A stretch of DNA of 64,000 nt from Prado023 sp963818445 (GTDB lineage Bacteria; Actinomycetota; Actinomycetes; S36-B12; CAIYMF01), in NCBI GenBank assembly GCA_963818445.1, contig CAWFSG010000017.1:62001-126000 (forward strand). The letters are read 5' to 3'. Both the position numbers and the translations under genes were made by a program. Shown one piece after another: positions 16,868 to 26,437 of the stretch. The first letter of the stretch is position 1, and every line of letters begins with the position of its first letter. The notes under the pieces are model-generated. The model was given only the letters and a program-made list of their open reading frames with translations. It did not search any database and had not been told where the DNA came from.

Positions 16868-19800
16868 CTACCGGACGACCACCTTCACTCGCTTCGACCA
16901 GCTCGACCAGCCCTTGGAGTTCTTGACCCGGACTGCCGAGTAGTAGGTGCCCTTCTTCTTCAGCGCCTTCGTGGTGCACGCTGTCGTCGACGGTCCCGCG
17001 CTGCAGCTTGCCTTGACCGAGCCGCCCTTCTTCTTGGAGTACAGGCGCGCCCCGTAGCCCTTCAGGTACGAGTAGCCATTGAACGTGGGAGGTGCCCAGG
17101 CGATGGCGACCTGCCTGCCCGCCGGGGTCGCACTGGTGACCTTCGGCGCGGAGGGCTTCTTCGGCGGCCCGGTGACGATGCGCGGCTTGACCGTGAAGGT
17201 GCCGGCAGCGGACTGCATCGTGAGGTCGATGTAGTACTTGCTGCGCTTCTTCATCTTCTTGGTCGTGCAACTGGTCTTGCCCGCGGCCGCGGAGCACTCC
17301 CCGACCTTGGAACCGCCCTTGGGACTTCGTGTAGAGCGTTCGCGGTGTACCCGGTGATGGTGTTGGAGCCGGGCGTCGGGGGATCCCAGCGGACGGTCAC
17401 CTTGCCCTTGGAGTAGGTGCTGACGGCACCTCCCGGTCCGGGTGTACCCGGGGTGCGGGGACTGCTGGCGGCGCCGTTGCCGGCCCGGTTGGTCGCCACG
17501 ACGTCGATGTAGTACTGGGTCCCGCCCTGGAGCTTCATGATCGTGCAGCCGGTCAGCGAGCCGTTGCTGGTGGTGCAGCTGCCGACGGGGTTGCCACCGG
17601 TCCCGGCGGTGTAGGCCGAGGCGGTGTACTTGGTGATGGCCGCGCCATTCTCCGCAGCCGGAGTCCAGGTCACGTTGACCCCACCGGGTGTCCCGGAGAC
17701 GGCCACGGATCCAGGCGCGCTGGGCACCGTCCGCGGAGCAGCAAGGACGCGCCACGACGGCCCGGAGATCCCCTGAGAGTTGTGCGCCACGACCTCGACG
17801 TAGTACTTGGTGCCGATCCCGCCCGGGAACGAGCACGTTCGCTCGGTTCCGCCCGCGATGCAGGAGGCGATCGCGGATACCGCCGATCGGCGCGTTGTAG
17901 GCCGTCGCGGTGTACTGGGTGATCGCCGTCCCGCCGCGCGAGATCGGGGCGCCCCAGTTGACGGTCACGCTCGACGGTGTCGACCGGGCAGTGACCCCCA
18001 CGGGCGAGGACGAGATCGAGAGCTGCTGGGCAGCCCGGCAGGAACCGCCGGGCGTGACCTCGCAGTCCAGTGACGAGCGGCTCAGGTTGGCCAACTCGAC
18101 GAAATCCCCTGTTGCCTGGACGAAGGGCGTCGTTGCGGTCCACAGGTCGGTGACGTCACCGGACGCCGCGGGGAGCGGGCTAGCACCACCGAAATGCACG
18201 CGCAACTTGGATCCGCCGGCCAGAGTCTGGTCCTTGTCGAACAGGTAGGCGGCCCGGTCCTCGATGCTGCCCCCGTTGACGTAACTGGACGATTCCCTGT
18301 CCCACAATCCGTACCCACCGAGTGCGGTGGTGGCCTGCGCAGTCAGTTCAACGACCTGCCCACCCGCCCACGTCGCTGGGGGAGCGGGGGGAGCGGTCCC
18401 CGCGGCGCCGGGCAGGAAGGGTGTCACCGGCGCACTCGCGAGCGACGGTTCACTCGTCGACCCCGCGTTCGCGGCGGTGACCGTGAAGGAGTACGGCTGT
18501 CCGTTCGTCAGTCCCGTGACGACACAGGATGTCTCCCCAGCTGTCAGGCAGGTTTGAGTCGCGCCAGACACCTGAGGCGAGGCGGACACGGTGTACGCGG
18601 TGATGGCGCTGCCACCGTCAGTCGCCGGGCGGGTCCAGGAGACCACGGCGGCTGTGTCGCCGGCTTTTGCCACCACGCTGGTGGGGGCGACCAGTGTGCC
18701 TGCAGTAGGGGTATAGGTCGCAGACACTGCGTTCGACGCTTCGGAGGGAGCGCTGTCGCCCAAGCCATTGGTGGCGACAACCGTGAACGAATGGTCCCCG
18801 TTGCTCAGGCCAGTCACGATGCAGGACGTCGAGCCATCGGATGTCGAGCACGTCCTATTCTGGGGGCCGGCTTCTGTGACGGTGTAGGTGATCGGCGAGA
18901 TCCCCCCGGTGGTCGCCGGTGCGGCCCATGAGACGATCGCCGCCCCGTTACGGCCCTCGGCGACAACGGCAGTGGGTATGCCCGGGATCGCGATCGGCGT
19001 GATGGGGCTGGAGGGGGCGGACTCGGCCGATGTGTCGGCCGCTGTGCGGGCAACGACGGTGACCGTGTAGGCGGCAGCCGGGTCGAGGCCCGAGAAGGTG
19101 TGCGTATCGCGCGTCGAGGACCGTTGCCTCCGTGACCGGGCCACCCAGGCTCGATGCAGCCCGTACGGTGTAGGCCACGGATGGGGCGTTGCCGAGATCC
19201 TGTGGGGCGGACCAGGTGACCTCGATCGACCCGTCATTGTTGGCTGTCGCAGCGACGGAGCCCGGGGCGCTCGGGGCGTGCATGATGCTGGTGATCTGGG
19301 CCCCATTGCCCGCCTGAGGATCCCCGCAGTTGTCGGGGTTGCAGGGGTAGGGGAACCACGCGCGTAGGTTCCCGGTTCCCAGTCCCCCGCCGGCGGGCTC
19401 CATCAGGTACACCGCGTCGCCCTCGAAGGCGTTGTTCGAGGCCGGCAGGTTGTTCAGGTTCAGGTCTCCCACAAACACCTGCCGGACGCCGCCGTTGCCA
19501 TCGATCACCATCGGTGCCGGCAGAGTCTTGTAGGCGCTGATGGCCGAGTCCCGGATGATCCAGCCACCCAGGTCGATCGGGTACGGGCTGTTGTTCTGGA
19601 CGTAGACCTCCTCGGTCCCGTAGTACTTCGCCCAGACCCGGATATTCATGTCCGGGTAGCGTGCCCCCCCGCAGAGGTTCGGGGTCCAGAGCCCTTGGGG
19701 CCCTTGGCTGGCAGCGTCGTCGGCGAGCACACGGTACTCGAGGTTGTGCGCCCATTCGGGCTTGTTCGAGGAGTCCGCGGCGAGCGGGAACCACATCATC

Positions 19801-20249
19801 CAGCCGTCGCTGACCGTTCCGCGGGAGGTGTCGTACCAGTTGCCCTCCTCGTCCTGGGCGTACAGCGAGCGGACGATGCGCCCGACGGAGTAGTCGTCGT
19901 TGGAGGCGACATCGACCGAGCGGGTCTGGACGCGCGCCCCGGTGGGCAGCTGCGCCCGCAACCGGTCCGTTGCCTGGGCAGCAGCCACATTCAGCAGGAG
20001 TGCCGTTGTGGGCGACCTCGGGGGCCTGGACGCCGATGGTGCGGATTCGATTGGAGCCCCGAGCAGCCCGGAGCCAGCGTCGAGGTTGCGCGACGAGGGT
20101 GTCGCCGTCCGAGATCGACGTGACGGTGCCCTCCTCCCAGATGAGTTCGTCGTCCGGGGTCGCCGACGGCCGGCGCTGCCCGCCGTCGTCCCGAGCAGCA
20201 GCCCGAGAACCCCGACCGCAACCCCCGTACTGCGTAGGCCCTTCCTCAT
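16868..20249 (-). CDS. Large secreted protein: nuclease-like, lamin-tail and fibronectin type III domains (several frameshifts)
   Basis: All three minus-strand frames contribute to about 1,120 residues. The ATG at 20249 has GGGGAGG just upstream and starts a signal peptide (MRKGLRSTGVAVGVLGLLLG). Next come a staphylococcal-nuclease-like stretch (GTVTSISDGDTLV, IRTIGVQAPEVAH), a lamin-tail-like region (EEVYVQNNSPYPIDLGGW), about two fibronectin III modules, a second lamin-tail-like region (VQATGDFVELANLS) and about four more fibronectin III modules with PSAPGSVAVSG-type linkers and CT-rich loops. Frame breaks lie near 20165, 19990, 19112, 17880 and 17325. Each side continues the same domain, so one original gene is clear. 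It is probably an extracellular nucleic-acid- or surface-binding protein. Whether the breaks are real or sequence errors is open. Confidence 0.75.
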
Positions 20250-20310
20250 GCGCCTCCCCTTCCCCTGATTGGCATCGGCGCCACCCCGCCACCACGGGCG
20301 GGGTTCGTGC

Positions 20311-21003
20311 TCAGCGGGCGTTGGCCCGCTCCAAGTCACCCTCGAAGTCCACCTCGACGGCGAACAGGTCCGAGATGTCGACCGGCGTCACCTCGATGCC
20401 GTCATGTGCGATCGCAAGCTCGATGCCGCGCTCGAAGTAGTCCTGGTCGTCGCACGCCTCGAGCTGGCGGATCAGGGCGACCTTGTCCTTGCCGCCGATG
20501 AGGTTGATCCCGACCGCCTCACCGAGGCCGCCCACAACCGTCTTCGACAGCTCACGCACGTGCCCGCGGTCGTCGACGGTGTACTTGACCTCCTCCTCGG
20601 CGACAGCCGAGGTGTTCACGGCCACCGCAGAGCGTCCCGAGACGATGAACGGCGTGAGCCGCTCCAGGATCACCTTGTCGAACACGACGTCGCCGTTCAT
20701 CCAGATCACCGAGCCCTCGTGCGAGGCCCGCAGGGCCTTCAGCAGGGACTTCGAGGTGTTGGTCTGGTCGTACACCTCGTTGTACACGAACACGGCGTCG
20801 GGCATGTGCTCCATGACGCTGTCGTTCTTGAACCCGACGACGATCATGATGCGCACATCGTCACCGAAGACGCTCTTGATGTTGTCGACCTGCTGCTCCA
20901 TGATCGTCTGCCCGGTGGCCAGGCGGGTGAGCGGCTTCGGGAAGGGTCGACCCAGCCGCGTGCCCATGCCGGCGGCAAGAATGGTGACCTGGACCTGCGA
21001 CAT
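20311..21003 (-). CDS. Phosphocholine/phospho-alcohol cytidylyltransferase-like nucleotidyltransferase
   Basis: A 230-residue nucleotidyltransferase with the activated loop VTILAAGMGTRLGRPFPKPL at 5-24, then FVYNEVYDQTNTSKSL, the metal motif MNGDVVFD and EAVGINLIGGKD. The YNxxYxxTN and GDVVFD patterns are those of the LicC-type CTP:phosphocholine cytidylyltransferase group rather than the sugar-only enzymes. It may therefore make a CDP-alcohol (choline, glycerol, inositol or another). ATG 21003 has GAGGAG about 7 nt upstream; the frame upstream is not coding. It lies 178 bp downstream of a glycerophosphotransferase-like gene on the same strand, which would use such a donor. The nucleotide and alcohol are inferred. 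Confidence 0.78.
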   Translation of the reverse strand: MSQVQVTILAAGMGTRLGRPFPKPLTRLATGQTIMEQQVDNIKSVFGDDVRIMIVVGFKNDSVMEHMPDAVFVYNEVYDQTNTSKSLLKALRASHEGSVIWMNGDVVFDKVILERLTPFIVSGRSAVAVNTSAVAEEEVKYTVDDRGHVRELSKTVVGGLGEAVGINLIGGKDKVALIRQLEACDDQDYFERGIELAIAHDGIEVTPVDISDLFAVEVDFEGDLERANAR

Positions 21004-21181
21004 CGATGCTCCTCGAGTTGGCCGCGCGCAGCGGCCGTGTTCCGACTGTGCCAAAGCACCATTGTCTCAGGGAAATCGCCCCGCCCGAAGGCGCAACGCG
21101 TTAGGTCCGGCCTATGGGCCCCTTGAGGTTCAGGCCCGTAGGCGGACATATCCGGCGATGGTGTACGGGGGTCACAGGAGC

Positions 21182-22504
21182 TCAGGACGGGTCCACCGGC
21201 CAGATCCCGTGAGCCGCCAGCCGACGCATGTCCGCCAACCCCGCCTGATGCTCCGCGATCGCCGCGAGCAGCGCCTCGTGGAACTTGCGGGTGCTCTCGC
21301 CGGGTGCGGCGTCGTCGAAGTAGAACGCGCGCAGCCGGGCCCGCTCGGCGCCGCGCCGGTCGTCGGCCAGGATGGCCGCGATGTCGGCTTGGGCAGTGCC
21401 GATCGAGTCTGCGTCGATGATGTGCGACGCCGCGGCGATCGGAGCCTCGCGCAGCAGCCCCGCACGGTCGGTGCGCCGGTCGGTGAGCACGATCGGGGCC
21501 TCGGCGCGGGAGTAGAGGAAGTCCAGGCCGACGCTGGAGATGTCTGAGACCAGGAGGTCGACGCGGGGGAACAGGGCCAGGATGTCGCCGTCGGCCCGGT
21601 ACTCATGACCCGCCCCGGGGTCGGCCGCCGCTGCCGCAGCGATCCGGGCAACGACCCGGGCGTGGGCTGTGGCGATCGCCGGAACCAGGCTGAAGGCAAC
21701 GCGCGGGTGGGGCTTGTAGATCACCCGGACGTCGGGGATGGCCAGCAGCGCCTCGATGAGGGCCTGGCCGTAGCGGTCGAGGGAGGTGAAGTTGTTCATC
21801 TCGTCCTCGCCCTCCCACGTGGGGGCGTAGAGGACGGTTCGGCGGCTGCTCACGGGGATGCTGGGCGCGGGGTTGAGATCCAGCTGCGGACGGCCCACCT
21901 TCACCAGCGTCGATTCGTCGAAGTCCACGAGCGCGGCGCGGTGGCGACGCACTGCCGCCTCGCCGGCGACGAACACCTTGTCGTAGGCCTTGGCCTGGTT
22001 GGACACCATCGAGACCTTGTCGGACTCGCCGTGGTTGACGTGGATGTGAACGGCCTCGGGCCAGACCAACGACTGGAAGTTCCGCAGGCCGTTGTTGGGG
22101 TAGATGATCGCCTTCGGCTGCAGCACCCGGTACAGGTCCATGAGGCCCGGGAACGGCATCGCCAGGAAGCTCGGTGCCGGCAGGTCGCTGTACATGAGCT
22201 GGGTCCACGCCGATCGCGCCCGGGTGACGATCCCGAAGTTCAGGTCCCCGCTGTGAGCAGCGATGACCGGCAGCCACTGCTCGATCTGATAGATCTTCGA
22301 CACCGGGTCAGGGAAGTAGAACAGGGCATCGACGGGCGGTGCGGTCCACCCGTTGCGCAGAAGTGACGAGGCATCGATGGACTCCCCGCGGGCCTCCACC
22401 TCGCCCTCGGTCACGGCCCGCGCGCTCAGGCGCGTGCCGGCCAGTGTCAGGCGCCAGCCGATCCCCCGGGAGGCGCGCAGCCCCAACGACCTGACCCGAC
22501 CCAT
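21182..22504 (-). CDS. CDP-glycerol glycerophosphotransferase-like protein (second TagB/TagF family member)
   Basis: The 440-residue protein has an N-terminal domain ending at NHGESDKVSM (about 157-166), the family equivalent of the HGTxxK motif, then VGRPQLD, LYAPTWEGEDE, VIYKPHPRV and DLLVSDISSVGLDFLYS. These are typical of enzymes polymerising polyol phosphates on a lipid-linked or protein-linked carrier. ATG 22504 has GAAGGGA about 7 nt upstream. It differs clearly from the family member at 5486, so the two probably do successive or separate steps. The cytidylyltransferase-like gene downstream could supply its CDP-alcohol. No membrane segment is seen. Confidence 0.87.
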   Translation of the reverse strand: MGRVRSLGLRASRGIGWRLTLAGTRLSARAVTEGEVEARGESIDASSLLRNGWTAPPVDALFYFPDPVSKIYQIEQWLPVIAAHSGDLNFGIVTRARSAWTQLMYSDLPAPSFLAMPFPGLMDLYRVLQPKAIIYPNNGLRNFQSLVWPEAVHIHVNHGESDKVSMVSNQAKAYDKVFVAGEAAVRRHRAALVDFDESTLVKVGRPQLDLNPAPSIPVSSRRTVLYAPTWEGEDEMNNFTSLDRYGQALIEALLAIPDVRVIYKPHPRVAFSLVPAIATAHARVVARIAAAAAADPGAGHEYRADGDILALFPRVDLLVSDISSVGLDFLYSRAEAPIVLTDRRTDRAGLLREAPIAAASHIIDADSIGTAQADIAAILADDRRGAERARLRAFYFDDAAPGESTRKFHEALLAAIAEHQAGLADMRRLAAHGIWPVDPS

Positions 22505-22690
22505 CGCGTGTCCCTTCCGGGCGCCGTCCGTGCGATCCCCGCCGGGGAGGATTCTGCCGCACATCGCACTCGCGGCGCGTCATCCCCGGCGGGTGCCGCG
22601 GCCTGTGCCATCGTGACTCGCGTCACCGTGGCGGCGCAGTCAGCCGCGCCGGGTGGTGACCAGGGGGCCGCATACCCGTCGGCGTGCATC

Positions 22691-22735
22691 GTGATCACGC
22701 CGGTTGTGATCACGGGGGTTGTAAGCACGGGACTT
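22691..22735. repeat. Three tandem 15-bp imperfect repeats
   Basis: GTGATCACGCCGGTT, GTGATCACGGGGGTT and GTAAGCACGGGACTT follow one another without gaps. The first two contain the palindrome-like GTGATCAC. The array ends 25 bp before the ATG at 22761 and just upstream of its ribosome binding site, so it overlaps the promoter or 5' leader of that gene. Confidence 0.75.
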
Positions 22736-22760
22736 GAGACGACAGGCTGCAGGAGGAACC

Positions 22761-23306
22761 ATGGCTACCAACCGGACGATGTCAGGTCGGGCGGACGCAC
22801 GGATCAGGGTCGAGGGGAGGGCGCGGATGCAGTGGACGCCTCGGCACCGTCGCATCGGCAACCTCCTGGTCGCCGCGCAGTTCGGCCTGATCCTGCTGTG
22901 CCTTGTCCCGGTGGGGCCGACGATCGGCTCGGGCCAGCTGCGCCCCCTGGGCCTGGTGTGCCTGGCGCTTGCGGCCGTCGTCGGTGGGCTGGCGCTGCTG
23001 GCCATGGGATCCGACACCCGGGTGCATCCCGTGCCCGACGCCCAGACACCGCTGCGCATCAACGGGATCTATGCCTGGATCCGGCACCCGATGTACGCCG
23101 CGGTCCTGCTGGCCACCCTGGGCGTGACCCTCTCCTCGGGTCGCGTGCTCGCGTTGCTGGCATTCCTCGCCCTGGTCGCGGTGCTGCACGTCAAGGCCGA
23201 CTTCGAGGACCGGATGCTGCAGGAGAAGTTCGGCTGGCAGTTCTCCGTCTACGCCTCGCGGGTGCCGGCGCTGTTCCCCCAGCCCTGGCGGACCCACTCC
23301 CGCTGA
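22761..23306 (+). CDS. Isoprenylcysteine carboxyl methyltransferase-like membrane protein
   Basis: The 181-residue protein has about four hydrophobic segments and the family core GIYAWIRHPMYAAVLL, followed by the C-terminal KADFEDRMLQEKFG and a Y-x-S-RVPAL-P segment. These are the SAM-binding features of the ICMT/phospholipid methyltransferase group. Bacterial members are mostly uncharacterised; some methylate lipids or small molecules. ATG 22761 is preceded by AGGAGG at 4-5 nt. The first 30 residues are basic and precede the first helix. It is convergent with the CoA-transferase operon, 37 bp away. Substrate unknown. Confidence 0.83.
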   Translation: MATNRTMSGRADARIRVEGRARMQWTPRHRRIGNLLVAAQFGLILLCLVPVGPTIGSGQLRPLGLVCLALAAVVGGLALLAMGSDTRVHPVPDAQTPLRINGIYAWIRHPMYAAVLLATLGVTLSSGRVLALLAFLALVAVLHVKADFEDRMLQEKFGWQFSVYASRVPALFPQPWRTHSR

Positions 23307-23343
23307 GCCGCCCCGCTGAGCCAGCCCGGTCAGCCCGCCCGCG

Positions 23344-23982
23344 TCAGCTGGTCGCGTCGATGATCTGCGGGCCCGTCGCGGCGCGGACCTCCTCGACGCT
23401 CACCCCGGGCGCGCACTCGCGCAGGACCAGGCCGTCGGCCGTGACGTCGAGCACGGCCATGTCGGTGATGATCCGGTGCACCACGGCGATCCCGGTCAGC
23501 GGCAGCGTGCACTCGTCGACGATCTTGTGCGAGCCGTCCCTGGCCACGTGCTCCATCATCACGATGACCCGCTTCGCCCCGTGGACGAGGTCCATGGCCC
23601 CGCCCATCCCCTTGACCATCTTCCCGGGGATCATCCAGTTGGCCAGGTCACCCCGGGCCGACACCTGCATCGCGCCGAGGATCGCGGCGTCCACGTGCCC
23701 GCCACGGATCATGCCGAATGACAGCGCGGAGTCGAAGTAGCTGGCTCCGGGCAGCGTGGTGACGGTCTCCTTGCCGGCGTTGATCAGGTCGGGATCGACC
23801 TGCTCCTCGGTCGGGTACGGGCCGACGCCGAGGATGCCGTTCTCGCTCTGCAGGACCACCGAGACGTCACTGGGGAGGTAGTTCGGCACGAGCGTGGGCA
23901 GCCCGATGCCGAGGTTCACGTACTGGCCGTCCACGAGCTCGCGAGCCACGCGGGCGGCGAGCTCCTCACGGGTGAGCGTCAT
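23344..23982 (-). CDS. scoB: 3-oxoacid CoA-transferase, subunit B
   Basis: With subunit A it moves CoA between succinyl-CoA (or acetyl-CoA) and a 3-oxoacid such as acetoacetate, so ketone-body-type substrates can be used. The 212-residue protein contains YVNLGIGLPTLVPNYL and the active-site region LQSENGILGVGPYP, where the Glu of SENG forms the CoA thioester intermediate. GGHVDAAILGAMQV and KGMGGAMDLV are further family blocks. ATG 23982 overlaps the stop of subunit A as ATGA, which fits equal production. Length is normal. Confidence 0.93.
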   Translation of the reverse strand: MTLTREELAARVARELVDGQYVNLGIGLPTLVPNYLPSDVSVVLQSENGILGVGPYPTEEQVDPDLINAGKETVTTLPGASYFDSALSFGMIRGGHVDAAILGAMQVSARGDLANWMIPGKMVKGMGGAMDLVHGAKRVIVMMEHVARDGSHKIVDECTLPLTGIAVVHRIITDMAVLDVTADGLVLRECAPGVSVEEVRAATGPQIIDATS

Positions 23983-24764
23983 CAGGACGTCGCCTCCTCT
24001 GCCTGGGTGGGTCGACGGACGGTGCGTCGCTCGATCCGTTTCGCCGCGATGTCCTCGGGCCCCAGCGGGAGCACCCGCTGCACGAAGATCCCGGGCAGGT
24101 GCACCGAGGCCGGGTCGATCTCGCCGGGGGCGACCACCCGCTCGGCCTCGACGATGGTGATCCGCCCGGCCATCGCGGCCAGCGGGTTGAAGTTGCGGGT
24201 GCTGGTGTCGAACACGGCGTTGCCCAGCGTGTCGGCCAGGCTCGCCCGCACCAGGGCGAAGTCCGTGGTGATGCCGCGCTCCATCACGTAGGTCCGGCCG
24301 TCGAACTCCCGGGTCTCCTTGGCCGGGGAGGCCACGGCGATCCCGCCCGACCCGTCGTAGCGCCACGGCAGGCCCCCGTCGGCCACCTGGGTCCCGACCC
24401 CGGCGGGGGTGAAGAACGCCGGGATCCCCGCCCCGCCGGCGCGCAGGCGCTCGGCCAGCGTGCCCTGGGGGGTCAGCTCCACCTCGAGCTCGCCGGAGAG
24501 GAACTGCCGCTCGAACTCCTTGTTCTCCCCGACGTAGGACGACGTCATCCGCCGGATGCGGCGCTGGGCCAGCAGCAGGCCCAGCCCCCAGTCGTCGACG
24601 CCGCAGTTGTTGCTCACGACATCGAGGTCGGTGACGCCCGCGTCGAGCAGGGCGGCGATGAGGGCGCTGGGGATGCCGCACAGGCCGAAGCCGCCGACGG
24701 CCAGACGGGCGCCATCGGGGATGTCGGCGACGGCCTCGGCGGCGCTGGCGACGGTCTTGTCCAC
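23982..24764 (-). CDS. scoA: 3-oxoacid CoA-transferase, subunit A
   Basis: The 260-residue protein carries LAVGGFGLCGIPSALI near the N-terminus, SNNCGVDDWGLGLLL, AGGAGIPAFFTPAGVGT and a C-terminal block ending GIFVQRVLPLG, as expected for the A subunit of SCOT-type enzymes. The start is GTG 24764, with AGGAGG about 7 nt upstream; the open frame beyond it is non-coding. It heads the two-gene operon and overlaps subunit B by ATGA. A likely -10 (TATCGT) lies in the 30 bp upstream. Confidence 0.93.
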   Translation of the reverse strand: MDKTVASAAEAVADIPDGARLAVGGFGLCGIPSALIAALLDAGVTDLDVVSNNCGVDDWGLGLLLAQRRIRRMTSSYVGENKEFERQFLSGELEVELTPQGTLAERLRAGGAGIPAFFTPAGVGTQVADGGLPWRYDGSGGIAVASPAKETREFDGRTYVMERGITTDFALVRASLADTLGNAVFDTSTRNFNPLAAMAGRITIVEAERVVAPGEIDPASVHLPGIFVQRVLPLGPEDIAAKRIERRTVRRPTQAEEATS

Positions 24765-24860
24765 GGAGATCCTCCTGTGCCGAAGGGGTACGCACGACAC
24801 GATATCCGTCGGCACGTGGCCAACCGCGGTCGATCAGCCAGTTGGTGCCGAGGCCTGGGC

Positions 24861-26273
24861 TCAGCCGGTGCAGATGTCCTGGGCTGCGGTCGTGGTGGGC
24901 TGGTTGCCGCCGACGCCCGAGCCCGTCTTGGGCGCCTTGACCCGGACTGCCTCCACGCCGTCGTACGTCTCGCCCAGGGTCAGGTCCAGGCGCGCGCCGC
25001 GCTCGGGGTCCTCGCGCAGGACCGAACCCGGGACGGCGGCCTGCAGGGTCCGGGCTGCCTCCAGCTGGTCGGGGGCGTGTCGGATCGTCGTGGCGCGGGC
25101 GACCTTGTCGCGGGCGTTGACGACCCCGATCCCGAATCCCTGGGCGGCCAGGCCCTCGGCGGCCCGGGAGCCCTGGCCGTCGACACCGGATGCGTTGTGC
25201 ACATCGACCAGGATCTGGGCCGGGACCTCGGTGAGCTTCTCGCCGTCCACCCCCTTCGTGGGTGGCGGCGGCCAGGGCTTCTCGTCGGCCAGAGCCGCCC
25301 AGATCTCGTCGGCCTTGGGCTGGTCGGTCACGATCGTGGCGCCGTCGGTGTTGGGCAGCCACGGCAGCGTGACGAACGAGATGTCCTTGGGTCGCAGCCC
25401 CGACACGCTCGCCGCCAGCGCCAGCAGGCCGTCGGAGTCAGCAAGGCCGTTGTCCGTCGCGATCGACTTCGACGACTCGCTGAGGACCCGCCAGAGACGC
25501 AGCGGGTCCGTGAGCAGCCCGGAGCCCGTCACCTCCTGGATCAGCGACGAGAGGAAGATCTGCTGCCGGCTGATCCGGCTGATGTCCGAGCCGTCACCGA
25601 TGTTGTGCCGGACCCGGACGAAGGCCAGGGCGTCCTCCCCGCTCACGCGCGTCCGACCGGCCGGGAGGTCGACGCCGGACTTGGAGTCCTGCAACGGACG
25701 GGTCAGGCACACCTCGACCCCGCCGAGCGCGTCGATCGTCTTCTTGAACCCGTTGAAGTCCAGGACGACGAAGTGGTCGACGGACAGTCCGGTCATTGCC
25801 TCGACGGTCTTCACGGTGCACCCGGGACCACCGCGGTCGAAGGCGGCGTTGAACCGGTCGCGGGTTGCGGGCAGCACCGTGTCGTCGGCGTCCTTGCAGG
25901 AGGGCAGGTCGACGATCGTGTCGCGCGGGATGCTCACGACCACCGCGGACTCACGGTCCGGGTAGACGTGCAGCAGCATGGTGGTGTCGGACCGGGCGCC
26001 CTCGAAGCTGCCGTAGCCCTTGTTGCCCGTGCCGGTCCGCTGGTCGGAGCCCATCAGCAGGAAGGTGACGGGCCCCTCGGACAGGTCGCCGTAGTTGACG
26101 GGCCGCTCGCCCACCTGGCTGCTGATGTCGATCTTGGTGACGTTGTTCTCGAGGCGCCCGACGGCGACGGTCGCGGAGCCGGCGGCCACTGTCAGCGCCA
26201 TGGCGCCGGCCGAGGCCAACCCGGCGATGACGCGCAGGACACGATGACGTCCTGAACTCGAGCGACCCGACAC
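24861..26273 (-). CDS. LytR-CpsA-Psr (LCP) family cell-wall glycopolymer ligase
   Basis: LCP proteins attach lipid-linked glycopolymers to peptidoglycan on the outer face of the membrane. The 470-residue protein starts with a short basic stretch and one membrane helix, then the LCP domain with FLLMGSDQR, GARSDTTMLLHV, VSIPRDTIVDLP and a long conserved FVRVRHN-x-DISRISRQQ segment. The C-terminal LytR_C domain begins near VDVHNASGVDGQGS. I choose the GTG at 26273 because a TACCCT hexamer sits exactly 6 nt upstream and no ribosome binding site is present; ATG 26306 is an alternative 11 codons longer. It is divergent from the amidase gene. It may anchor the polymers made by the genes at 5-23 kb. 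Confidence 0.9.
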   Translation of the reverse strand: MSGRSSSGRHRVLRVIAGLASAGAMALTVAAGSATVAVGRLENNVTKIDISSQVGERPVNYGDLSEGPVTFLLMGSDQRTGTGNKGYGSFEGARSDTTMLLHVYPDRESAVVVSIPRDTIVDLPSCKDADDTVLPATRDRFNAAFDRGGPGCTVKTVEAMTGLSVDHFVVLDFNGFKKTIDALGGVEVCLTRPLQDSKSGVDLPAGRTRVSGEDALAFVRVRHNIGDGSDISRISRQQIFLSSLIQEVTGSGLLTDPLRLWRVLSESSKSIATDNGLADSDGLLALAASVSGLRPKDISFVTLPWLPNTDGATIVTDQPKADEIWAALADEKPWPPPPTKGVDGEKLTEVPAQILVDVHNASGVDGQGSRAAEGLAAQGFGIGVVNARDKVARATTIRHAPDQLEAARTLQAAVPGSVLREDPERGARLDLTLGETYDGVEAVRVKAPKTGSGVGGNQPTTTAAQDICTG

Positions 26274-26279
26274 GGAATA

Positions 26280-26285
26280 AGGGTA
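26280..26285 (-). promoter_or_regulatory. -10-like hexamer TACCCT of the LCP gene
   Basis: TACCCT on the minus strand ends exactly 6 nt before GTG 26273. There is no ribosome binding site, so a leaderless message is likely. Confidence 0.55.
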
Positions 26286-26437
26286 CGTGACTGGCCAGAT
26301 AAGCATGGGTAAACTCACGGCTCGATAACGCAAAGTCACGACGCAATGGCCTGATTCGCCGACGAACGGGTCCAGACTGCGGTTGTCCGACACGCAGAGC
26401 GACGACCCGGGGGGGACCGCCCGGGTGGGAGGCCCCA

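Noticed and set aside
22691..22735. CRISPR-like repeat array
   Set aside because: Units of 15 bp are contiguous with no spacers, and no cas gene is present. The same applies to the 13-bp repeats at 37629-37680.
23344..25362. 672-codon minus-strand open frame fused to subunit B of the CoA-transferase
   Set aside because: Only the last 212 codons are the real scoB gene. The upstream part is an out-of-frame reading of scoA and LCP.
24099..26255. 718-codon plus-strand open frame opposite scoA and the LCP gene
   Set aside because: The translation is Gly/Arg/Pro/Val/His-rich without family sequence, and the opposite strand encodes two clear proteins. It is a high-GC antisense artefact.
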